64,000 nt of DNA from Orobanche coerulescens (lineage: Eukaryota; Streptophyta; Magnoliopsida; Lamiales; Orobanchaceae): NCBI GenBank assembly GCA_033398695.1, contig CM065804.1, positions 9,781,001-9,845,000 on the forward strand. Direction: 5' to 3'. Every line of letters starts with the position of its first letter. The first letter of the stretch is position 1. Under the pieces are notes generated by a model. It did not search any database and was not told the DNA's origin. It saw nothing but the letters and a program-made list of their open reading frames with translations. The translations under genes and the position numbers were made by a program. This document shows positions 55,604 to 64,000 of this stretch, one piece after another.

Positions 55604-58312
55604 TGTAACACCCCCAAAACCGTATGGGAATATTACACGCCGTAAACCCTTTCCGCAAGGATCTACCAGGCTAAACGTCCATAAACAACCAAATGCTTGC
55701 CCGGCCAGGGTCAAACAATATAATAATACAGACCGTTAAGGTCACTTACACATAAACACACAAACCGATGAGGTCACACAACTCTATCAACAGGACTGAC
55801 TAACAACATTACCCACACAGGGGTCGAAATACAATACAGCGGAAGACTGAATCAACTCTAACAATACAACTAAACTCTACCAACTTTCAACTCTTGATTA
55901 GTATCACAGCTCGTCATCCCCTTGTGCCAATCCTGTGACTGCTCCCCCGAACTCCGCATGTACAGGCCTTGAGCAGGACATCCACCCCGAATACTCGGGG
56001 TTAGTAAAACTCCACTGTTTTACTAGTGCAAGTATCAAACCATACGAAATGTAACAAGCAAATAGCAACTACGAATTTAATACGCAAATCGATTATCAAA
56101 ATGTTCCCGAGAAGTTTTAGACTTTCGAACTCAAGTAAGAGATATTTGAAAAGGAGCACATCATCTCGGGGATTTTTAAAGCAGAAATTCTTTTGGACCT
56201 CGAGCCCTAATTTACAAAACCTTTTCGTAAACATTAGGGCCTTAGCCCGATTCTCGTTTCAAAGCATACTAAATAATATATCATTATGAGTCCGAGATCC
56301 ATATTTAAAATGTTACCCGAACAAACACTGCTACACGATCATTGTTCGTACACATCATGTACCGAACTCCGGAGGCCTCGACGGACCTTACCCGGACCAC
56401 ACACTGTTCGTACACATCATGTACCGAACTCCGGAGGCCTCAACGGACCCTACCCGGCCACACACACTGTTCGTACACATCATGTACCGAACTCCGGAGG
56501 CCTCAACGGACCCTACCCGGCCACAACATCGTTCGTACACATCATGTACCGAACTCCAGAGGCCTCGCGACCCTACCGGATCACACACCTATTCCGTACA
56601 CATCATGTACCGGACTCCAGAGGCCTCGTCAGACCCTACCTGGATCACACACTTTGTTCGTACACATCATGTACCGAACTCCAGAGGCCTCGTCAGACCC
56701 TACCTGGAACACACACACATCGACACGACACAATTCATAATCATTAAATGTCAAGCCATTCCACATTACAATGAAATGTACAATCAAGTATGTAAACCAA
56801 AACAACACAAATATCATGATCATCACAACGACTCTTAACCAACATAACACACATTCGGTACACAATACATTGAACAACCACGTGTACAACCATCTCATTT
56901 GTACATCGCAATCTTGCACAAATGGCACAACGCCTAACACGGATACCAATATATCACTATTATCACAAAACCTTCAAATTTTGGAAAACACAACCAACTC
57001 AAACGGAACATATTTACGGAGGCAAGCAAAATCGTCATACATATCATACGTAATTACTAGTCACAAGATACAAGTCGTATAATAAGATACTTGCCTTAAT
57101 AACTGCTACCAAACACTCCGAAGAACACGGTTCGACTGGGAAGCTCGTACCCCAAAGAAGACAACGAACGGAAGGGTTCCGACTCGAGTTCTTGACAAGA
57201 ATTCGACCCTAACATCATATAATCAATAAATCATCGATCATACGAGGAAGAATAATCGTAGAACGCCCGAAAACCCCTCTATGACATTTTACCGGACACC
57301 TTCAAGGCGTCGATCAAGAACTCGACCAAAACAACGAATCGATACGATCCAACCATGGAATAACAAGGTAAATGATACAATACATCTAAATAATCATCAA
57401 TACATCACAATCCTAAGTTAAATCGGATTAAACGGACGAAATCGAACAAAATACCCAAAATCCCCAAAATTAGATTTCTAGAAAATCTGACCTGATTCGC
57501 TCGATCAAAGGATGTTATAGGACGGATTATTGATGATATGAACCTCAAAACTTCATGGATTTATTGTACAACAACATGCATCCATGATTAATCAAGCTTC
57601 AGGCGCGGAATAGAAGAAAACGAGTGAGAAAAAATGAGTGAAACCCGACTGCTCTGACATATTTATACCCCTAGGACACGGCGCAAAGAACGGCCAGACA
57701 GCGCGGTGTCTCGGGTGTGTCTCGGCAGTTGCTGGTCTGGCCGACCAGCGCAAGACACGGCTAGGCGGCGCCGTTTCAGTGGCCGTTTCGCATGTGTCCG
57801 ACGGCCATGACTCGGTCGATCCGACGGTCCGAAAAATCCCGAAACTCAGACCTGAACGTAAACTGAAAGCATGGTTATGAAGTACTCGTAAATACGAATC
57901 CAAACACTGAGAGAACACCTGATTCCGACCACCCGAAGGCTCGAAATTCGACAACGGAAAGTAATTACCCAAAACTTTGGGAAATTACGAAAATGGCCCA
58001 AAACGTCCGAAAATCACGATACGCGATCGAAACACCAAACCAAAGCTCGCAACATGAATAATAACATTAAATGAACTTACGAGAAACTCGAAACAACAGT
58101 TTCGGACGAGATTCGCAAGAATCGAACTCAAGTGCGGAAAAGTCGCCAAAAAGCACGGAACTCAACAAAACGACACCGAAACGAACTCGGATGACAAAAA
58201 GTGCAGAATTAATCATTCTCAGAATGACGAGACGGTCCCAAGCAAGTCGTCAAAACGGACCTCCGCCGAAAAAAATGAAAATTACCGGAAATCCTAAATT
58301 GCGGATATTACA
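55604..58312 (-). repeat. 5' LTR of element D
   Basis: 2709 bp, highly similar to 49883-52565 apart from the U3 core. A short segment near 57965 (ATTACCCAAAACTTTGGG) is absent from the other copy. Confidence 0.92.
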
Positions 58313-58317
58313 GCTGC

Positions 58318-58687
58318 TAGAGTATTTTAATTGTTTGTCTTTTTCCGCTGCGTGAGTATTTTTAAATGGCCTTTTGGAATCTGGTAACTTAGGTTACCTT
58401 GGCAAATCATTTTCTAAAATATTTTGTCGGTACGTGTAAGCGATAGCTTAACATATGTTTTTAAATTGTTGAGTTCTGGCATTTCAGTCCTTGTTCTTTC
58501 AAATGAGATTTTACGACGGTTTTTGTTAAACGAATTTTTATAAGTCTTCGAATGTTTTTAGAGGATAGTACCATCGTTAGCCTCCTGGGCGTTTGTAAAT
58601 GTTTGCGAAAATTCCTTTTAGCCTTGTGGGTTCCATCTCAGGGCCCATGGCACTGTAATATTCTTGGATGGCTCTGGGGGTGTTATA
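58318..58687 (+). repeat. Element C 5' LTR, part 2 (U5 end)
   Basis: It resumes after LARD D and ends GGGGGTGTTATA at 58687, where CA is expected (C to T). The primer site TGGTATCAGAGC is at 58693-58704. Confidence 0.8.
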
Positions 58688-61215
58688 GAATATGGTATCA
58701 GAGCTTAGGTTGTGAAAACCTAGGCAGTCGGGTCGAGTTGGGTCATGTTTTTGTCGCGTCATTCGAGTTGTCGATTTGACTAATACTAGAGCCCTAGATT
58801 TTTGTTGTTCACTTGGGCTTGTGCGTTATGTGATTTACCAGTGTGGTACTGGGGTTGTTGTAACTTTTCCAAATGGTACTAACGTGTTTCTTCAGATAGA
58901 GATGTGTTGTGTTCTCGAGTTGAACTGAGTTTGAAAAATGGGTGTTTTGAAAATATATGTGTCGAATATTTTCTAGAGTTGAGACATGTGCCAGTATCAC
59001 GGGGAATCGTCGACTTCATGATCTCTAACTATTTGGATTTTTGAATTGCATTGAGATTTATTGCCGTTCTAAGTTGATATGCTTTGAGATTCAGAAAGAT
59101 ATTATGCGTCACAGTATGAGGTGACAGAGTTGGGACAGGATTGATGATCTTGAGAAACTATGATTTTGGAAATCAATATGTTGGTTAGATTTTGGAACGA
59201 AATTGTGCATTTGGGAGAAATGTTGTGGATGGTTGAGAAGAACATTTAGTCATGTTAGTACATTTTGAGATATATGAAACTATTTTTGAGCATTTGAAAA
59301 TGATACTTTTCAAAGCGAATGTTTCACAGATGTTTTACGGAAATTGATTTTGGGCCGAGACCCAATTGATTTTGAAATAGTTTTATAACTTAGGACTCGA
59401 GGTCCGAAAAGGGTTTTTTCTACTTTTTAAACTTCTTGTAATGTGGAACGAGATATGGGCTGAGACCCTAATGTTTCAAAAGGCTTTTATGTTTTCTAAA
59501 ACTTCCGAGATCTGTAAAACACTTTACTAATCGTTTATGCATTTTATTATTGCCTTTTGGGGTTTTGGTTTACTTATTAAAACGAAACTGCTTGGGTAGT
59601 CTTTCGTTGTGTTTGATTTATTGATTATTCAATGTTTTGTCATAGCATAGTTGAGGTGATCCAGGATGGGATAATGGTTGACGTTGCGAGTCATATATGG
59701 AAAAGGAATTTCTATCGGAGTCTATATATTAAGATATTGGAACTCTATCGTGTGGTTTTCCGATGGAATGTCAGTGGAATTGGTGACGAACTGAATTGGT
59801 ATACAGGAGTATGGAAGTAGTCGAGCATTTGCATAAATTCATTTTATTTAATCGTGTGTATTCAAAAAGAGTTTTCATCGATAACTTGACACCAGCGATC
59901 CGTTTTAACTTTTTGAAAATTGATTTCGTGGTCTTACGAAAATTTATGTTTTGAGTTTTGAAATTTTTTTGAAAGAACTTTCGAAAATTTGTCTTCGTGA
60001 CAAGAGTATATGATTTCAAACTAGTTTTGAAAATGCGATTGATATACATACGCATTTAGTGCATAGTGCATATCATGGAGAAGTTCTGAGTGAGACTCAC
60101 GAACTGAATAATACATCAGTATGGTACGATGAAAAGAGATTCAAACTTTTACATGGTAGTTTGATTATCCAGGGATGATCAGTTGATTGGCGAGATAAGA
60201 GAAATATGCTGCGTGTTGTAGATTCATGCACGAAATATGATTTTGGAACTCTGGATTTGGTTTAATCGGGGCATAGGTGTTGTGCGACTCCATTGGTATT
60301 GTAGTAGCGCGATTTTACCATAGTGAATTTTTTATGAATGATTTCTTTGTAAGTGTAGATTTGGGGATGGTGACCCCATGCTGGTTGTTTTGGATATTGA
60401 GTGGTCGTTCCCACTCCATGTATGATTGGATATGTTCGTCGGTTTGTGATTGGTTGTTCGTATGCTGAGGGGTATGTTCTTTGAGATCCACTGTATGTGA
60501 TTGGCGTGTCGTTGTGAGAACTTTATTCATTCGTATATCAGTTTCTGTGGTTCTGTATTGATCGTGTTGGAGTTTACCGTGTGAGGGTATTCTTGATTAT
60601 CGTTGATCGTTCGTTGGTTATATTGGAGTTATCATGTTGATGGTATTCTCGATGGTGTTTTGACCTCTGGTTGATCATATTAGAGTTTATCATGTTGATG
60701 ATATTCTCGGTTGCGTTTTGACCTTTGGATTGGTCGTATTAGAGTTTATCATGTCAATGATATTCTCGGTTAATTTATTGATTGATCATTGCTGGTGATC
60801 ATCTGAGCGTTCAGATTTTGTGTCGATGTTTCGGGATTCGTTGCCATTGTGTTGAGTAGTTGTTTCACAGATGTATCGTGCATTATTGGTTTTTAGCAGA
60901 TTGGGACTTGATTGTGTAATCAGGCAAACAGGATTTGACACGGATAGATTATTTCATCCAAAGATGATATATTTTTGTTGAGACTCATGGAATGTGATTG
61001 TAAGCGTATTGAGACTTTACAGTGAAGTCACTTGCTAGTATCCTAGGAGATCGTCGACTTTGCGCATTTGTAAGTATGCTATTTTGGTTATTCGGTAATA
61101 ATGATGATTGATCACTGTCGTGATGGTTTCGGAATATTTTGGTTGAACAGTTTGTTTGTTTTTCTATGACGGATTGCAAGTTTCGAAGACGAAACTTATT
61201 TTAAGTGGTGTAGTA
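58688..61215 (+). other. Internal region of element C (non-coding)
   Basis: 2.5 kb with primer site at the left and GACGAAACTTATTTTAAGTG at the right, the same polypurine region as element A. No Gag, protease, RT or integrase motif was found. The sequence around 60560-60780 repeats phrases such as GGAGTTATCATGTTGATG and GAGTTTATCATG, a loose tandem repeat. Confidence 0.75.
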
Positions 61216-62389
61216 TGTAATATCCAGAATTTCTACTACTATTGTTTAATGTTATTTTATCTAAGTTATGTTGTAAAGCGTGGAATCTATACAGTATGGA
61301 TAAAACAATTGAAGGACTGAGACATCTGTATTGGTATAATTACTGCATTTGGTTGATAGTTGTATTTGAAGATATTGTGTGTCGGGCGTAACATTTGAGA
61401 ATATTGTTGGAAGGAGTATACGTATCTAGTATGCCGTATGTTCGTATTATGTATGTTGAGACGTTGGACAAGAATAGATGAAAATGTCTAAGTATAGCCT
61501 TATTAGCGCACGCTAATATTTAAGAATAGCGCACGCTATCGTGCAGGTTTAGCGCACGCTAAAGGCAAAGGATAGCGCACGCTAGTGCAGACCAGATCAG
61601 AAAGAATCTATGTGTGGACCCGACCACTTCGCATGTGCCGATGAGGTCACGGGATGTTTGTTCTGAAGGGTTAGCGCACGCTAATGTATATTGTTAGCGC
61701 ACGCCATCAGATCGGTCCAAATGAAATCTTATCCTTGTCAGAGCTTTCGGCGTGTGGACCCGTCTTCGGAGCATACAGACAAATGAGTCAACTATGAATA
61801 GCGCACACTATGATCGGACACTAGCGTACGCTAAATAGAGATAATTACGTATGATATTGCATGGGCATTGCATACGTAAATCATTGTACGAAGTAAGTCA
61901 GTAGCCTCTGGACCTCGATAGTGCACACTAACAAAGTAAGTTAGCGCATGCTAATAATGTGCAGTATATATATGTGCAGTTGGGCATTATTCGTCATTTC
62001 CGTCCATTTCTTCATGTGAACCGATAGAGAGAGTTCTTAGAGAGATGTTTGAAGTTCCAAACACTGGATTATGGTGGAGTTGATCATCCCTAACAATATT
62101 AAGCTTGGAAGTGATTGAGAATGGATTCAACATTGGAAATCAATCCATCCTTCAAAGAGGTAATTACTCTTCTCCTTTGGATTTGGTTTTGGATTGAATG
62201 TTGATGTTCTTGAGTTGATGATTATCATATAAACAAGATGATGAGCATGATTATGAGATGGATTACCAGATTATGATGATATTGTTGTTGATATATGGAT
62301 ATTGACAAGATTCTTGTGGTTTGAATTGTGTAGTTCGTTTTCTTGAGATAAGTTGGTTAATCCTTCTCCTCCTTTGTGGATGTTGATGT
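61216..62389 (+). repeat. Element C 3' LTR, first part
   Basis: It aligns to 46792-47975. The U3 array is at 61504-61955 and TATATATATG at 61967-61976. It is cut at 62390 by Tat element B2. Confidence 0.88.
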
Positions 62390-63509
62390 TGTTGTTGCCC
62401 AAAATATTTATCCGAAGATTAATACTGCTGGAAGACGGACAACAAACAAATGCGGGAGCACTTCCGAGAGAAGATAAATAATACAAGATTTGCCGGGTTT
62501 GTTAGGCCCGGGCTTGAATGCTCTCGCGAGATGTTATTAATACAAATATTCGTGGATACAAGTATTAATGAGAGAAATCTAAATACAATGAGTGTAAAAA
62601 GACTCTGTTGATCCGGCTCTTGAGCGAAGCTAGGTGTTCTTCGTCCCGCCGGTGATCTGCTCGAGGAGAAAAGGCCGGGAGAAGTAAGACCGAAAGAAAG
62701 CCGCCAAGAGTCGATGTTAACCAAGTGTAAGTAATTTGCTTCAGACATGCGTTTGTATTGCAAGAGAGTGCGGCGTCGTTTACAAATGCAGGGGCTTCGT
62801 TTATATAGAGGCAATGGGTCTGTCTGTAGTGGCGACGTCGCCGGCCATTAAAATAATTCGCCGACGCCCGCCGCCAATATAATAATGTGCCGATCTCACG
62901 GGCCGTCGGGCTAAAGTCCAAATAAGATGCCGGGCCGTCGCTAAAGTCCAAGGAAGAGGCCGCCACTTGGGCGGTCCAATAAGGAGCCATCACGTGTCCC
63001 GAGTCACCAACATGTGGCCCTACCGACAAGCTTTGCGGCCCGTCTACCGGTGGAGGGAATCACAAAGCTTTTGGTCAATGGCCCGGATTCGCGGATCTTG
63101 TCCCGCCTTTGCACATGGTGCCGATCTTGAGGCTCGGCCTTTGCCGACTTGGATGGCCATCGGTGGTGATCGACATGAGGCGGTCGTCCCCGGATGGTCT
63201 TCGGAGGTCGTCATCGCCGGTGGATGGAGGTCGCCAAGGGTAGGTCGCCAGTGCCGAGAGACGGTCGATCGCCAAGGGTCGGCCGCCGAGTGCCGAGAGG
63301 CGATCGCCTTGATGTCGATCGCTCGGCACCGGATTCGCCCGGCCCTTCTTGGCCGCGCCTAGCATGTCCATCGGGCTAAGGCTTGCCGCCCGGTCGCCGA
63401 TCGGCAGCTTGCCTTGGTCGCTCGCGGTGACTCTGGCCGCTCGGCTCGTAAGTCCTGGCCGGCCTCGGAGGCGATCGCCGGTCGGAAGGTGTTAAATCTT
63501 GACACAACA
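62390..63509 (-). repeat. 3' LTR of element B2
   Basis: 1120 bp, about 270 bp longer than the LTRs of B and strongly diverged in the middle, with GC-rich GGTCGCC-type sequence near 63170-63480. It therefore belongs to a related but different subfamily. Confidence 0.85.
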
Positions 63510-64000
63510 ATTGCCCCCCAGCTTGCTCCTATGTTGAAGACATGGGGCGAGGTGGTTCTTTGCTGGTGATCGTGTATGGATGAGGACGGGCGATCTGAGC
63601 TGACTTAGGACTCGGACTTGGGCTTAATCATGGTCGATCGGCTTAGCTATCTTTCGGTCTTGTACCGCAAAAACAACATTGGCCGATCCCCCATGGAAAC
63701 TTGGTGGTTTCGCTTGTTTGAGGAATCGTGCACAGTCGCGGAGATCGATGGACCGACCCCATGACCGTGTCTTGATGCACAAAGACAATGAGTGCCTCGT
63801 GACTCACTTTATTATGAGGGTCCTCTCTAGCCGCGCCGCCTTGTTTTTAAACGAAAGGCGTGCGGTCTCGCCTAGAGGAGTCCTTGCACGGCGTCGGATG
63901 AATCAACTCCACGCCCGCGGCTTGTTAGCTCTGCTTCCCACCTCGGCCACCATGGAGATGGCCGACCTCGACGGCACGTTGAGACGGGGTTGTGGAATGA
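63510..64000 (-). other. Start of element B2 internal region
   Basis: The polypurine tract is followed by about 235 bp of spacer. From about 63745 comes a block matching the spacer of B (8130-8400: GACTCACTTT, GAGTCCTTGC, GCCCGCGGCTTGT, GTTGAGACGGGG). The antisense gene present between these two landmarks in B is not here. Confidence 0.75.

Larger units (their letters stand above)
49883..58312 (-). mobile_element. Element D: LARD-type non-autonomous retrotransposon
   Basis: LTRs 49883-52565 and 55604-58312 enclose 3.0 kb of non-coding sequence. The perfect duplication GCTGC is at 49878-49882 and 58313-58317. The primer site on the minus strand is TGGTATCGGAGA, with two differences from consensus. 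Inserted in the element C 5' LTR. Confidence 0.95.
46792..62389 (+). mobile_element. Element C: non-autonomous LTR element, interrupted by LARD D and Tat B2
   Basis: The 5' LTR is 46792-49882 plus 58318-58687 (about 3.46 kb). The primer site is 58693-58704 and the internal region 58688-61215. The 3' LTR from 61216 is cut at 62390. Both LTRs begin TGTAATATCC, continue with the shared string AATTTCTACTACTATTG, and align through 47970/62389. The left flank ACCTT (46787-46791) awaits its partner outside the window. Element C as a whole continues past B2, beyond the window. Confidence 0.85.
22118..64000 (+). mobile_element. Element A: outer non-autonomous LTR element (LARD-type), heavily interrupted
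   Basis: The 5' LTR pieces are 22118-22800, 31344-31869, 32547-33371, 42098-42335 and 42632-43510, about 3.1 kb when insertions are removed. The internal region is 43511-44884. The 3' LTR starts at 44885 and is cut at 46792 by element C; its remainder lies beyond the window. The 5' and 3' LTRs align closely (22118-22800 with 44885-45566, 31344 onward with 45572 onward), which proves the assignment. No coding sequence was found in the 1.4-kb internal region. The right boundary is not in the window. Confidence 0.85.
62390..64000 (-). mobile_element. Element B2: second Tat-lineage retrotransposon (enters window only partly)
   Basis: The LTR at 62390-63509 begins TGTTGTTGCCC and ends GACACAACA. 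It shares with element B the strings CAAGATTTGCCGGG, CCCGGGCTTGAATGCTCTCGC and the terminal ACAACA. It is followed by the same ATTGCCCCCC polypurine complement, so it is the 3' LTR of a minus-strand copy. The rest lies outside the window. Confidence 0.85.

Noticed and set aside
1..64000. Endogenous pararetrovirus, rRNA or tRNA genes, or organellar DNA insertions
   Set aside because: No coat, movement or aspartate-protease/RT order of caulimovirid type, no rRNA strings and no tRNA cloverleaf boxes were noticed. The PNPase exons contain introns, so they are nuclear, not plastid DNA.

Overview
The window is a plant nuclear repeat domain. It is made almost entirely of LTR retrotransposons inserted into one another, with one broken host-gene fragment. 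The plant assignment rests on Tekay/Del-type chromoviruses (Ty3/gypsy with a C-terminal chromodomain, initiator-Met primer site TGGTATCAGAGC), Tat-lineage Ty3/gypsy elements (second RNase H, antisense gene next to the 3' LTR), large coding-free LARD-type derivatives, a pogo/Lemi1-like DNA transposon and exons of a plastid polynucleotide phosphorylase. I cannot name the species. I see no intact host gene, tRNA, rRNA or CRISPR array. I label the elements H, E, B, A, F, G, C, D and B2.

Left block (1-17258). Element H (+) is only an LTR end, primer site and gag start (1-565). Element E (-), a chromovirus, lies against it as a 3' LTR (566-3462) plus the 3' half of pol, ending abruptly near 17258. 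The E chromodomain is split by the complete 11.8-kb Tat element B (-, 3657-15445, target duplication CGCTC). B carries decayed gag, protease, RT, RNase H, archaeal-type RNase H and integrase on the minus strand. On the plus strand it carries a four-exon antisense gene with its own TATA box and poly(A) signal.

Gene-like island (17259-22117). Seven correctly ordered exons of chloroplast PNPase lie here, with a disabled splice donor, a nonsense codon and a frameshift. One RPA-like exon follows.

Right block (22118-64000) is one outer element, A (+), with LTRs of about 3.1 kb and no coding capacity, cut up by later insertions. Its 5' LTR holds LARD F (-, 22801-31338, duplication GGTCG), a pogo-like element (31872-32544), chromovirus G (+, 33372-42092, duplication CGGGG/TGGGG) and a 5'-truncated RTE-type LINE (42336-42613, 18-bp duplication). 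Its 3' LTR is cut at 46792 by element C (+). The C 5' LTR holds LARD D (-, 49883-58312, duplication GCTGC), and the C 3' LTR is cut at 62390 by a second Tat element, B2, which runs out of the window.

Only G, E, H and B show coding capacity, and every copy seen is broken. A, C, D and F have primer sites, polypurine tracts and long structured LTRs but no genes, so they presumably depended on proteins from relatives such as G or E. The features that look least familiar are in the LTRs. Four families carry an array of a near-palindrome (TTAGCGYRCGCTAA) ending 10-15 bp before the TATA box. Two stem-loops are preserved with compensating base changes between families. A GGTCYGACGGGA-type module varies from one to six copies.
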